Positions 14,790 through 21,085 are shown, numbered from the stretch's first letter. The stretch is 21,085 nt of DNA from JBFHRE01 sp041591895 (GCA_041591895.1 JBFHRE010000031.1:1-21085), one strand, 5' to 3'. Numbers and translations are program-made. Notes: generated by a model from the letters alone, not told the origin.

Positions 14790-15620
14790 TCATTCCTCCT
14801 CGGCCGTGGCGGCCGCGTCATCATCGGTCGCTTCTCCCGAAGCGGTCTGGTCGGTCGAATCCTCGACTACGGTCTCGTCCGCCGGCGTGTCGCCCGCTGG
14901 AGCCTCATCCACTGGGACCTCATCCACTGGGACCTCATCCACTGGGACCTCAGCCACTGGGACCTCATCCGCTGGGACCTCATCCACCGCAGCCTCGACA
15001 GCCGGCGTCTCCTCGGCAGGAGCGTCCCCAGCTACAGAATCTTCGGCTACAGCCTCTTCGGCCGGTGCGGGAGTCGGCGCCGAAGCGGCGGTGTCGTCGC
15101 CGGTGGCTTCCTTCTTCTCGAGCAGTTGCGAGAACATGGTCGCCGCGTTGCGGGTGAAGGACGCCATCAGGCCGGCCGTCTTGTACAGCGGCGCCTTGGC
15201 GGCTCCGGCGATCTTGGCAAGCAGAACCTCACGGGGTTCGACCTCGGCCAGCGCGGTCACCTGCTCGGGGGAAATGACCTTCCCGGACAGGATGGCGGCC
15301 TTGATGACGAGCCGTTCGTTCTCCTTGTTGAGATCACGCAGCACCTTGGCAGTCGCCACCGGATCACCGTGAGAGAACGTGAGCCCGGATGGGCCGGTCA
15401 GGTGCTCGTTGATCGCCTCCAGCCCCAGGTCGCCGGTCGCCCGACGTGCCAGAGTCATCTTGACGACTTTGTATTCCGCACCGTTCTCACGCAGCTTGCG
15501 CCGGAGCGCACCCAGCTGTTTCACGGACAAGCCACGGAACTCGGTGACGAACACCGCCTCCGACGCTTCGATCCGCTCTCTGATCTCTGCGACTGCCGCG
15601 ACCTTCTCTGGTCTGGGCAT
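14790..15620 (-). CDS. rplJ: 50S ribosomal protein L10 with long acidic C-terminal extension
   Basis: L10 anchors L7/L12 dimers to 23S rRNA at the stalk base. Residues 1-170 are a normal L10: PRPEKVAAVAEIRERIEASEAVFVTEFRGLSV, then LRRKLRENGAEYKVVKMTLARRA, then GPSGLTFSHGDPVATAKVL, then the C-terminal stalk helix. The usual length is about 165-180 residues. Here 276 residues are encoded, with about 106 extra residues made of A, E, D, P, V and T, including a run of VPVDE repeats at about 202-230. ATG 15620 follows GGAG at 5 nt. The frame stays open to 15965, but that part lies in the leader region and does not resemble L10. Expression is probably controlled by the L10 leader just upstream. Confidence 0.95.
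   Translation of the reverse strand: MPRPEKVAAVAEIRERIEASEAVFVTEFRGLSVKQLGALRRKLRENGAEYKVVKMTLARRATGDLGLEAINEHLTGPSGLTFSHGDPVATAKVLRDLNKENERLVIKAAILSGKVISPEQVTALAEVEPREVLLAKIAGAAKAPLYKTAGLMASFTRNAATMFSQLLEKKEATGDDTAASAPTPAPAEEAVAEDSVAGDAPAEETPAVEAAVDEVPADEVPVAEVPVDEVPVDEVPVDEAPAGDTPADETVVEDSTDQTASGEATDDDAAATAEEE
14903..14992. repeat. 15-bp tandem repeat within rplJ
   Basis: CCTCATCCACTGGGA occurs three times exactly (14903-14947). Two one-base variants follow (14948-14962, 14963-14977), then a degenerate sixth copy to 14992. On the minus strand each unit encodes VPVDE. Confidence 0.95.
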
Positions 15621-15644
15621 GCTTTCTCCTTTTCCACCCCACAA

Positions 15645-15756
15645 ACGAAAAGTCCCTCGGCGCGAGACCAGGGACTCTGTGAGAGTTGACCTGCGCGGGC
15701 GGGACGAATCCCATTGAGCCAATGGCACCAGCGGTCTCGGGCCGGGTTGGAGTTGT
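15645..15756 (-). promoter_or_regulatory. L10 leader with attenuator upstream of rplJ
   Basis: In many bacteria the L10(L12)4 complex binds an RNA leader before rplJ and represses rplJL. On the minus strand this stretch contains GAGACCGCTGGTGCC and, later, CGCGCAGGT, as I recall from actinobacterial L10 leaders. It ends with a stem AGTCCCT (15676-15670) / AGGGACT (15657-15651) followed by TTTCGTTT, which looks like an attenuator. CGAGACC (15739-15733) can pair over 7 bp with GGTCTCG (15669-15663) in the attenuator loop, offering an alternative fold. A covariance search with the L10_leader model would settle it. Confidence 0.62.
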
Positions 15757-15762
15757 CCCAAC

Positions 15763-15791
15763 AGATTAGGGGTCGGCGCTCTCGACGAAAA
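15763..15791 (-). promoter_or_regulatory. Candidate rplJL promoter
   Basis: On the minus strand TTTTCG (15791-15786) is followed by a 17-nt spacer and TAATCT (15768-15763). The same -10 box stands before ppgK. Transcription would start near 15756, exactly in front of the L10 leader. Confidence 0.5.
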
Positions 15792-16118
15792 ATCGGGCAC
15801 CCGCCGGGCGAGGCTCTCGGTCGAAAGCCGGTCCCAGAAATCTGGCCGATCCCGCGTAACCTCCCAATTTTTCCCTGGACTGACGGGAAGCCCTCTGCGA
15901 GACTTGACACAAGTCAGGGGGTCTTCGGATCGACTGGACGGGTACCACAGACCGCTCCCGTCCACTCCTCCGGGGCCCGCGAGGTGGACCGTCGAGTCGG
16001 TCAGGTGTGCCAGTCCCTACCCTGGCTCACCAGGACACGAACGGCTCGATCGAAGGTGAACCTGGCATACCGGGTCCGCTCGCTTCCCGTGAGAACCGGG
16101 GACCCCCTCATATTGCGA

Positions 16119-16144
16119 CGAGGCCCCGGTCAGCCGGGGCCTCG
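16119..16144 (-). terminator. Hairpin behind rplA, probable terminator
   Basis: A perfect 11-bp stem, CGAGGCCCCGG (16119-16129) with its complement at 16134-16144, has a 4-nt loop. It is 23 nt beyond the rplA stop. No U-run follows, as is frequent in actinobacterial terminators, so partial read-through into rplJL is possible. Confidence 0.65.
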
Positions 16145-16167
16145 CTGCATTTCGACTCGAATGGATG

Positions 16168-16884
16168 TCAGCGGGAGACCCCGGTGAGGTCTTCGATCTT
16201 CCCGACGTCGATCTTCACGCCGGGACCCATCGTCGAGGAGATCGAGAGCCCCTTCACGAACCGTCCCTTGGCCGCCGAAGGCTTGGCCCGTACGATCTCG
16301 GTCGCCAGTGCCACGAGGTTGGCCAGGAGCGCGTCGGCCTCGAACGAAGCCTTTCCGATCGGAACGTGGACGTTGCCGTAACGATCGTTCCGGTACTCGA
16401 CCCGGCCACCCTTGAACTCGGTGACCGTCTTTCCCACGTCCGTGGTGACGGTTCCGGCCTTCGGGTTCGGCATGAGACCCCGTGGGCCCAGCACCCGACC
16501 GAGCTTCCCGACCTCGGCCATCATGTCCGGGGTTGCGATGGTGAGGTCGAAGTCGAGCGCGCGACCGGCCGCGAACTCCTCGACCAGCTCCTTGCCCCCC
16601 ACGATGTCGGCACCGGCGTCGACAGCTTCCTGTTGCTTGTCGGCCGAAGCGAAGACCGCGATCCGGACTTCCTTGCCGGTCCCATTCGGCAACGCAACGG
16701 TGCCGCGCACCAACTGGTCTGCCTTTCGCGAGTCGATGCCGAGACGGAAGACGGCGTCGACCGTTTCATCGAATTTCGCCCCCGAGAACGTCTTCACCAA
16801 CTCGACGGCCTGTGCTGCCGGATAAGCGGCGTGCTTGTCGAAGCGCTTGGCAGCTTCTTCGTACCGCTTGCCTCTCTTGGACAT
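16168..16884 (-). CDS. rplA: 50S ribosomal protein L1
   Basis: L1 forms the mobile L1 stalk that binds 23S rRNA and assists release of E-site tRNA. The 238 residues match the family length. Motifs include SKRGKRYEEAAKRFD at the start, DETVDAVFRLGIDSRKADQLVRGTVALPNGTGK, the signature-like GRVLGPRGLMPNPKAGTVT, and the C-terminal KGLSISSTMGPGVKID. ATG 16884 is preceded by AGGAGG. The ORF extends to 16938 but lacks support there. It lies 104 bp behind rplK, and that spacer holds a 6-bp triloop hairpin GGCGAC-CGA-GTCGCC at 16964-16978. It is followed by a hairpin that separates it from the rplJL unit. Confidence 0.97.
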   Translation of the reverse strand: MSKRGKRYEEAAKRFDKHAAYPAAQAVELVKTFSGAKFDETVDAVFRLGIDSRKADQLVRGTVALPNGTGKEVRIAVFASADKQQEAVDAGADIVGGKELVEEFAAGRALDFDLTIATPDMMAEVGKLGRVLGPRGLMPNPKAGTVTTDVGKTVTEFKGGRVEYRNDRYGNVHVPIGKASFEADALLANLVALATEIVRAKPSAAKGRFVKGLSISSTMGPGVKIDVGKIEDLTGVSR

Positions 16885-16988
16885 GATTCCTCCTGTGGTT
16901 CGGCGGCCCCGGCGGCTGACGCCCCGGCGGCCTCCCACTCGTTGTGTGCATTGACTCGTGTGTGGCGACCGAGTCGCCGATCCGGCGC

Positions 16989-17417
16989 TCAGCCGGAAAC
17001 CGTGATACCCATCGATCGGGCGGTGCCCTCGACGATCTTCATCGCGCTTTCGATGTCGTTGGCGTTGAGATCGGGCATCTTGATCTCGGCGATCTCCTTG
17101 ACCTGGGACCTGGTCACCGATCCGACCTTCGCCTTGTTGGGCTCCGACGAGCCCTTGTCCACCTTGGCGGCCTGACGCAGCAGGGCCGCCGCGGGCGGAG
17201 TCTTCAACACGAAGCTGAAGGAGCGATCCTCGAAGATCGAGATCTCCACAGGGATAATCTGACCACGCTGCGCGCTGGTCGCGTCGTTGTACGCCTTCAC
17301 GAAATCCATCAGATTGACACCGTGCGGGCCCAGCGCCGTTCCCACGGGTGGTGCCGGCGTCGCCTGGCCGGCCGGCAGCTGCATCTTGACGACAGCCGAG
17401 AGTCTCCGTCTACCCAT
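16989..17417 (-). CDS. rplK: 50S ribosomal protein L11
   Basis: L11 binds the GTPase-associated region of 23S rRNA near the stalk base. The 142 residues are standard. The N-terminal domain has VVKMQLPAGQATPAPPVGTALGPHGVNLMDFVKAYNDAT. The C-terminal rRNA-binding domain ends with EIAEIKMPDLNANDIESAMKIVEGTARSMGITV. ATG 17417 gives the usual start just ahead of the conserved segment; GAGG lies about 10 nt upstream, a rather long spacing. An out-of-frame ATG lies 7 nt ahead of it. It is 49 bp behind nusG in the same operon. Confidence 0.97.
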   Translation of the reverse strand: MGRRRLSAVVKMQLPAGQATPAPPVGTALGPHGVNLMDFVKAYNDATSAQRGQIIPVEISIFEDRSFSFVLKTPPAAALLRQAAKVDKGSSEPNKAKVGSVTRSQVKEIAEIKMPDLNANDIESAMKIVEGTARSMGITVSG

Positions 17418-17466
17418 TGTTCATCAACCTCTTCTACTCAATGATCCACGATCGGCCCGCAGGCGA

Positions 17467-18072
17467 TCAGGCCTTCTGAATGTCCTCGAACCCGAGCTCG
17501 ACCGGCGTGTCGCGTCCAAAGATGCTGACGAGCACCGTGACCTTCGACTGGTCGAGATCGATCGACTCGATCTTTCCACTGAAATCTGCGAACGGTCCGG
17601 TGTTGACCCGCACCAGTTCTCCGACCTCCCACTCCGGCTTGAAGCGGGGCTTTGGCTTCTCCTCTTCGCGCTGGAAGCCGAGGAAGCGCTCGACCTCGCG
17701 CCGGGAAAGAGGAGTCGGCTTGTTGGAGCCGCCGACGAAGCCGGTCACGCCAGGCGTGTTCCTGACCGCATACCACGAGTCGTCGTCGAGGATCATCCGC
17801 ACCAGGATGTAGCCCGGGAACACCTTCTTGGAGACGGTGACCTTCTTGCCGTTCTTGAACTCGACGACGTTCTCCATGGGAATGTGCACATCGAAGATGT
17901 GACCCTCCATGTGCATCGAGCGGATTCGGGTCTCCAGATTTGCCTTCACCTTGTTCTCGTAGCCCGAATAAGAGTGGATCACATACCAGTCGCCGGGGAG
18001 ATCGAATGGGCTGGTCGGCTCTGGAGCGACCACGTCCTCTTCAGTCGTTTCGGTTTCCAATGTCTCAGCCAC
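17467..18072 (-). CDS. nusG: Transcription termination/antitermination factor NusG
   Basis: NusG binds RNA polymerase, modulates pausing and couples transcription to Rho or to the ribosome. It has 201 residues: an acidic N-terminal extension of about 26 residues (ETLETETTEEDVVAPEP), the NGN domain at about 27-130 (GDWYVIHSYSGYENKVKANLE, then VFPGYILVRM), then the KOW domain at about 145-201 (VGELVRVNTGPFADFSGKIESID). An N-terminal extension is common in actinobacteria. The start is GTG 18072, supported by GGAGG 5 nt upstream. It overlaps the end of secE by 8 nt, so the two are coupled. Confidence 0.97.
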   Translation of the reverse strand: MAETLETETTEEDVVAPEPTSPFDLPGDWYVIHSYSGYENKVKANLETRIRSMHMEGHIFDVHIPMENVVEFKNGKKVTVSKKVFPGYILVRMILDDDSWYAVRNTPGVTGFVGGSNKPTPLSRREVERFLGFQREEEKPKPRFKPEWEVGELVRVNTGPFADFSGKIESIDLDQSKVTVLVSIFGRDTPVELGFEDIQKA

Positions 18073-18397
18073 TTATGCCTCCGAGGGCCATCAGGACCAG
18101 CTCTTTCAAGCCGAAGTCCAAACCGAACACGACCAGGGTCAGCACAATGCTGGTGATCAGCGTGACCACAGTGAAGTTCTTCATCTGCTCACTGGTCGGC
18201 CACGACACCTTCTTGAGTTCGACGCGCACCTCGTGGAGGTAGCGACGGAACCGCTCGATGATCGAGCCCCGATCAGAACGCTGGCGACGCGAGGCGGCAG
18301 CGGCAACCTGCTGTTGCCGGGACATCGTGCCGTCCGCCTTCTGCTTCTTCTGGATGCGCTCTTCGCGCTCCATCATCCGCCGCATCTCTCGGTTCAT
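18065..18397 (-). CDS. secE: Preprotein translocase subunit SecE
   Basis: SecE clamps SecY in the membrane protein-export channel. The 110-residue form has a basic cytoplasmic N-terminus, the conserved amphipathic stretch RRYLHEVRVELKKVSWPTSEQ (VSWPT at 64-68), and one membrane span at about 75-100. ATG 18397 gives MNREMRRMM, similar to starts I recall from related SecE proteins, but no strong ribosome-binding site is seen. GTG 18445, in frame, would add 16 residues and overlaps a hairpin. It is encoded behind tRNA-Trp and overlaps nusG, a very common gene order. Confidence 0.92.
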   Translation of the reverse strand: MNREMRRMMEREERIQKKQKADGTMSRQQQVAAAASRRQRSDRGSIIERFRRYLHEVRVELKKVSWPTSEQMKNFTVVTLITSIVLTLVVFGLDFGLKELVLMALGGISG

Positions 18398-18442
18398 CGT
18401 CACCCAATCATCCGAAAATCGTCGTAGCCATGCTTCTTCCCT

Positions 18443-18460
18443 CACAGCCTATCGGCTGTG
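18443..18460. repeat. Small perfect hairpin between tRNA-Trp and secE
   Basis: CACAGCC at 18443-18449 pairs with GGCTGTG at 18454-18460 around a 4-nt loop. It covers the alternative GTG start of secE. It could be a processing or regulatory hairpin in the tRNA-secE transcript. Confidence 0.5.
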
Positions 18461-18534
18461 CCGAGCTTTCTCCCCCGGACTTGCTCCGGGAGCTCCTTTG
18501 CAAACCGCAGAGGTCGCCGCTCCGACGACCGCCG

Positions 18535-18612
18535 TGGCAGGGGTGGAGGGATTCGAACCCCCAACCTCCGGTTTTGGAGACCAGCGCTCTAACCAGTTCG
18601 AGCTACACCCCT
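18535..18612 (-). tRNA. trpT: tRNA-Trp (anticodon CCA), 3' CCA encoded
   Basis: On the minus strand the acceptor arm AGGGGTG (from 18612) pairs with CACCCCT. Discriminator G and an encoded CCA follow, ending at 18535. The D arm is GCTC...GAGC. The anticodon stem CTGGT/ACCGG encloses the loop CTCCAAA, giving anticodon CCA. The T arm has GGGTTCGAATCCC. The position before secE is typical for tRNA-Trp. Confidence 0.97.
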
Positions 18613-18640
18613 AAGAGAGGAGTTCGCAAGGGATGCGGGA

Positions 18641-18669
18641 AGTATACGGGCGGTGGCAGCGGCTTGGAA
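18641..18669 (-). promoter_or_regulatory. Candidate promoter of the tRNA-Trp/secE operon
   Basis: On the minus strand TTCCAA (18669-18664) is followed by 17 nt and TATACT (18646-18641). Transcription would start near 18634, about 22 nt before the tRNA. It lies in the short gap behind the anti-sigma gene. Confidence 0.6.
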
Positions 18670-18679
18670 ATCGGCGCGT

Positions 18680-19009
18680 TCAGCTCGTCCTTCGACGGCG
18701 CACCACCACGATCACCGCCGCCAATCCGGCGGCAACCGCGAACCATGGCAGAGCCGCCGGGGCCTGGGAATCCGACTCCGGACGATCCAGCCCGGAGACG
18801 ACCGAATCGGTCAGGCCCGGTGGGGGTACTGCGGCCCCGACGGATTCGAGATTCCGCATCGACCTGCCGGTTGTTCGCGCCCGCGCCTCGGTCGCCTGAC
18901 AGCGGAGACATCGGGCCTGGTGCTGTTCGACCCAGTCCGGAGGCCGGGCACCGTCGAGCACGGACGCCACGATCAAAGGACGCGACAGGGCGCACACCAT
19001 GGTGGTCAT
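18680..19009 (-). CDS. Zinc-finger-type membrane anti-sigma factor (module 3)
   Basis: This 109-residue protein is coupled to the upstream ECF sigma gene by an ATGA overlap at 19006-19009. The motif H30-x3-C34-x2-C37 (EQHQARCLRC) is the signature of zinc-binding anti-sigma (ZAS) domains, which sequester ECF sigma factors at the membrane. A Pro/Ser-rich linker at about 55-84 leads to a single membrane span at about 85-103, followed by RRRR. There is essentially no outer domain, so the signal must come through the membrane, the zinc site or a partner. The basic C-terminal end would favour keeping it inside, so topology is uncertain. The start is ATG 19009; an internal ATG lies 3 codons later. 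Confidence 0.85.
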   Translation of the reverse strand: MTTMVCALSRPLIVASVLDGARPPDWVEQHQARCLRCQATEARARTTGRSMRNLESVGAAVPPPGLTDSVVSGLDRPESDSQAPAALPWFAVAAGLAAVIVVVRRRRTS

Positions 19010-19569
19010 AGGTCCTCCAACATGCCCTGGAGTTGAAGACGCGCCCGATGAAGACGCACCTTGGTCGCAGGAACCGAGATCCCGAGCGTTTCGGCGATCT
19101 CGGCGTGGGACCACCCGTACACGTCCTTCAGCACGACGACAGTTCGGCGACCGGTGGGCAGCGCCTCGAGCGCCAGACGGATCCGACCGCCCACCTCCGC
19201 CGACTCGGCACTTCTCACCGGGTTGTGACTCTCGCTGGGAGGCAGCAGGTGGACCACGTCCTCGATCCTCTCGGCCCTCCGCCGACGGGCCCGATGACGA
19301 TGGGTCCAGACCGTGTTGACGGTGATGCGATATAGCCACGTGGATAGAGCCGCATCGCCACGAAAGCCGGGCAACGCCTTCCACGCCCGGATCAAGGCCT
19401 CTTGCGCGGCGTCGCCCGCCAACTCGTAGTCGCCGGTGAGCCTCAGCGCCAGACCGAACACCGAGTCTTGATGGCGGCGAACCAGCACTGCGAACGCCGC
19501 CTTGTCACCGCCGCCGGCCATCCGACACAGGTGCTCGTCGCTGCGATCTTCGAGTCGGAGCGCTTTCAT
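19006..19569 (-). CDS. ECF-type RNA polymerase sigma factor (module 3, SigE/RpoE-like)
   Basis: This is a 187-residue cytoplasmic ECF sigma factor. Region 2 is at about 22-95 (FAVLVRRHQDSVFGLALRLTGDYELAGDAAQEALIRAWKAL, then ALSTWLYRITVNTVWTHRHR). Region 4 is at about 130-183 (LEALPTGRRTVVVLKDVYGWSHAEIAETLGIS, then ATKVRLHRARLQLQ). It overlaps the stop of the MaoC-like gene by ATGA at 19566-19569, and its own stop overlaps the anti-sigma start in the same way. All three are therefore one translationally coupled unit. Its presence between the dehydratase and tRNA-Trp differs from the mycobacterial arrangement. Confidence 0.93.
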   Translation of the reverse strand: MKALRLEDRSDEHLCRMAGGGDKAAFAVLVRRHQDSVFGLALRLTGDYELAGDAAQEALIRAWKALPGFRGDAALSTWLYRITVNTVWTHRHRARRRRAERIEDVVHLLPPSESHNPVRSAESAEVGGRIRLALEALPTGRRTVVVLKDVYGWSHAEIAETLGISVPATKVRLHRARLQLQGMLEDL

Positions 19570-20408
19570 CCTGCCAGTTTCATCGCTGCGGTCACAAATG
19601 TCGTCTGGTCGTGTGCGAGGGATACCTCCAGCAACCCTCCGTCCTTGTGCGCCCCGGTGACTGCGGCTCTGACTCCGGGCCGCATCGGGGCCCGGTACCG
19701 AAACCGCGCCTCCGCCAGGGGTGCCGGTCCAGGCGCATGACGAGCGGCCGCCTGCACCAACCAGGCCGACTGAAGGAGACCGTGGACGACCACCCCGGAC
19801 AGGCCGGCGGCGACGGCCGCTTCGTGATCCCAGTGGATGGGATTGAAGTCCCGCGACGCGGCTGCGTATCGGACGAGGTCCGCCCGGCTCACCGCCCGGA
19901 CCAATTCGGGCAGTCGACCACCGGCCGGAGGGAGCGGTGCCAGCGCGGGAGGCTCGAGATGCGAACCAACGAGCGGCGCAGGTTCGAATTCCGGTTCGGA
20001 GCCCCCGGTCGCGGCGCCGGCGGACATCAGGAACGTCGACGATCCCTCCAGGATGACGGTGTCACCCTGGACGACGCTCATATCGAACCCGGCGAACACG
20101 ACGCCAGATCGCTCCCGAGCCTTGGTGAGACGGCCGGACACCTCGAGGTCCGTCTCCACCGGGAATGGACCGTGCCACACGAATGTCTGGTCGCCATGAA
20201 TCACCGACCGGGTGACGTCGGCGATGCGTTCGTCGTTCAGAAGGAGAGGCGTGACCGTGAACAGAAGCGCACCTGCGATCGACGGCGGGGCGTGGTCGAT
20301 CCAGCGCACGGGGTCGTCTCCTGTGGCATGAACGTATTCGGCCACCTTCTCGCGGCAGGTCCGATATCGAACCGGGCCGTACCGGGAATCGATCAGTTCG
20401 TCGAACAT
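19566..20408 (-). CDS. Two-domain MaoC-like (R)-hydratase/dehydratase, Had-type
   Basis: This 280-residue protein has two hot-dog domains. The N-terminal half (about 1-130) resembles the FAS1-like/MaoC N-terminal dehydratase domain (HadA-like). After a Pro-rich linker (about 130-165) a C-terminal MaoC domain follows, with the hydratase motif R186-D187-F-N189-P-I-H192 and AGLSGVVVHG. Such enzymes hydrate or dehydrate enoyl/3-hydroxyacyl thioesters, on CoA or ACP. In mycobacteria hadABC, of fatty-acid synthase II, occupies the same place between rpmG and tRNA-Trp. A similar role is inferred here with the two subunits fused. The start is ATG 20408 with GGAGG 5 nt upstream. It is the first gene of a coupled unit with the sigma and anti-sigma genes. 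Confidence 0.88.
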   Translation of the reverse strand: MFDELIDSRYGPVRYRTCREKVAEYVHATGDDPVRWIDHAPPSIAGALLFTVTPLLLNDERIADVTRSVIHGDQTFVWHGPFPVETDLEVSGRLTKARERSGVVFAGFDMSVVQGDTVILEGSSTFLMSAGAATGGSEPEFEPAPLVGSHLEPPALAPLPPAGGRLPELVRAVSRADLVRYAAASRDFNPIHWDHEAAVAAGLSGVVVHGLLQSAWLVQAAARHAPGPAPLAEARFRYRAPMRPGVRAAVTGAHKDGGLLEVSLAHDQTTFVTAAMKLAG

Positions 20409-20480
20409 CGAGCCTCCAAACTCGGCCCGCCCACGTATCCGGACGCACGTTCGATCTGCGAGAGAACCTGTGAGGAGGGA

Positions 20481-20536
20481 AACAGAAAAGCGGGGCGTCG
20501 AGATCCGGCATCACCGGTGGTCTCGGCCGCCCCGCC
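20481..20536 (-). terminator. Terminator behind rpmG
   Basis: An outer stem GCGGGGCG (20490-20497) pairs with 20528-20535. Inner stems CGAGA/TCTCG and CCGG/CCGG enclose loop CATCA. On the minus strand TTTTCTGTTTCC follows, which ends the tuf-rpmG transcript before the MaoC-like gene. Confidence 0.85.
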
Positions 20537-20608
20537 CCTGTAAAGACCCCTGCCTCCGGACCGGGACGCTAGCAGTCGCCGATGCGAGGCGCCATGGCCA
20601 ATCCGGGG

Positions 20609-20770
20609 TCAGCGGGTTTCGCGGTGCTTGGTGTGCGTACGGCACCAGCGGCAATACTTGCTCAACTCGATGCGCTCGCGCGTGTTGGTCTTGTTCTTGT
20701 TCGTGACGTAGTTGCGGCGCTTGCACTGCTCGCAGGCGAGCGTGAGCGGCGGTCGCTTGTCAGAAGCCAT
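20609..20770 (-). CDS. rpmG: 50S ribosomal protein L33
   Basis: This small large-subunit protein has 53 residues, normal for L33. The sequence contains RPPLTLACEQCKRRNYVTNKNKTNTRERIELSKYCRWCRTHTKHRETR. The two CxxC pairs (C13/C16 and C40/C43) form a zinc ribbon, so this is the zinc-binding C+ form rather than the C- paralogue. ATG 20770 gives MASDKRPP; only a weak GAGAAG precedes it. It lies downstream of tuf (59-bp spacer) and upstream of a strong terminator. Confidence 0.95.
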   Translation of the reverse strand: MASDKRPPLTLACEQCKRRNYVTNKNKTNTRERIELSKYCRWCRTHTKHRETR

Positions 20771-20788
20771 GGTCTTCTCTCTGTCCAT

Positions 20789-20817
20789 GGCGCCCCCGGG
20801 CTTCGCCCAGGAGCGCC
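20789..20817. repeat. G/C-rich hairpin between tuf and rpmG
   Basis: GGCGC (20789-20793) pairs with GCGCC (20813-20817), and inside it GGGC (20798-20801) pairs with GCCC (20805-20808) around a TTC loop. No U-run follows, so it is more likely a partial attenuator or an mRNA-stabilising element than a full terminator. Confidence 0.5.
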
Positions 20818-20829
20818 CTACCGTCGGTC

Positions 20830-21085
20830 TTACTTGAGGATTTTGATGACCCGGCCGGCACCGACGGTGCGGCCACCCTCACGGATCGCGAACCGCAACC
20901 CCTCATCCATCGCGATCGGAGCGATCAACTGCACCGTCATCTCAGTGTTGTCACCCGGCATCACCATCTGCGTCCCCTCCGGCAACGTCACCGCCCCCGT
21001 CACATCCGTCGTCCGGAAATAAAACTGAGGCCGATACCCGGCAAAGAACGGATTGTGACGACCACCCTCCTCCTTGGTCAACACA
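20830..21085 (-). CDS. tuf: Elongation factor Tu, C-terminal part (5' end outside the window)
   Basis: EF-Tu delivers aminoacyl-tRNA to the ribosome. Only the last 85 codons are inside the window. They encode the end of domain 3: VLTKEEGGRHNPFFAGYRPQFYFRTTDVTG, then MVMPGDNTEMTVQLIAPIAMDEGLRFAIREGGRTVGAGRV. The stop is at 20830-20832. The GTPase domain is not visible. It is followed by rpmG on the same strand. Confidence 0.97.
   Translation of the reverse strand, partial: VLTKEEGGRHNPFFAGYRPQFYFRTTDVTGAVTLPEGTQMVMPGDNTEMTVQLIAPIAMDEGLRFAIREGGRTVGAGRVIKILK

Larger units (their letters stand above)
15621..16167 (-). other. 547-bp rplA-rplJ intergenic region without a gene
   Basis: The ORFs here do not resemble proteins. 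The region holds a hairpin behind rplA (16119-16144), a small CCTGG-CTCA-CCAGG hairpin at 16021-16034, a candidate rplJ promoter (15763-15791) and the L10 leader (15645-15756). I see nothing definite in 15792-16018. Confidence 0.7.

Noticed and set aside
14781..15689. Plus-strand open frame of 302 codons antisense to rplJ
   Set aside because: It arises from the repeat (HWDLI units) and high G+C; rplJ on the other strand is certain.
15621..15965. Upstream extension of the rplJ reading frame
   Set aside because: It covers the leader and promoter region, has no L10 similarity, and ATG 15620 has a good ribosome-binding site.
15714..16187. Plus-strand open frame of 157 codons in the rplA-rplJ gap
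   Set aside because: It has no recognisable domain or ribosome-binding site, and it runs antisense to the rplJ promoter and leader and the end of rplA.
16165..17175. Plus-strand open frame of 336 codons
   Set aside because: It runs antisense across the clear rplA and rplK genes.
18470..18492. Hairpin between tRNA-Trp and secE as a terminator
   Set aside because: The stem is short with a two-base bulge and no U-run on the minus strand; a terminator here would cut off the secE-nusG operon.

Overview
The window comes from a high-G+C actinobacterium. The best guess is a lineage outside the well-known orders, such as an Acidimicrobiia-type organism; that placement is inference. Four things support an actinobacterium: a polyphosphate-type glucokinase, an ACT-ACT-HAD SerB, the order tuf-rpmG-MaoC ... 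trpT-secE-nusG-rplKAJL (mycobacteria carry hadABC at the same place), and several genes whose TANNNT -10 box sits directly in front of the start codon, as in leaderless actinobacterial transcripts.

Left part (1-5602). A malic enzyme gene leaves the window at the left edge on the minus strand. Divergent from it is an ECF sigma factor coupled by an ATGA overlap to a membrane protein with a long Asp/Glu/Ser tail, closed by a strong terminator. A second ECF sigma factor follows, again ATGA-coupled to a membrane protein with a very large outer domain. A small unknown gene comes next, and its start codon lies in a perfect inverted repeat.

Middle part (5603-14397). This holds housekeeping metabolism. 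It contains hflX, a convergent polyphosphate glucokinase, a divergent gnd (6-phosphogluconate dehydrogenase), serB, and a divergent M1 aminopeptidase (pepN). PpgK makes glucose-6-phosphate and Gnd acts two or three steps later in the pentose phosphate pathway, so the shared divergent promoter region makes sense. Between the stop codons of gnd and serB sits a cassette of about 1.2 kb. It is one gene for an HTH (AbiEi-like) plus Vsr/DUF559-type nuclease protein, bracketed on both sides by tandem pairs of a 49-nt palindromic repeat. This is the most unusual item in the window.

Right part (14398-21085, all minus strand). This is the translation/transcription core locus, read from right to left: tuf (partial), rpmG, terminator, a two-domain MaoC/Had-like dehydratase, a third ECF sigma factor with its zinc-finger anti-sigma, tRNA-Trp, secE, nusG, rplK, rplA, a hairpin, an L10 leader with candidate promoter and attenuator, rplJ with an unusual 100-residue acidic tail, and rplL. 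A bidirectional terminator separates rplL from pepN.

All three sigma/anti-sigma pairs overlap by ATGA, which suggests tight translational coupling. No CRISPR array, rRNA gene, classical transposase or phage gene was seen.
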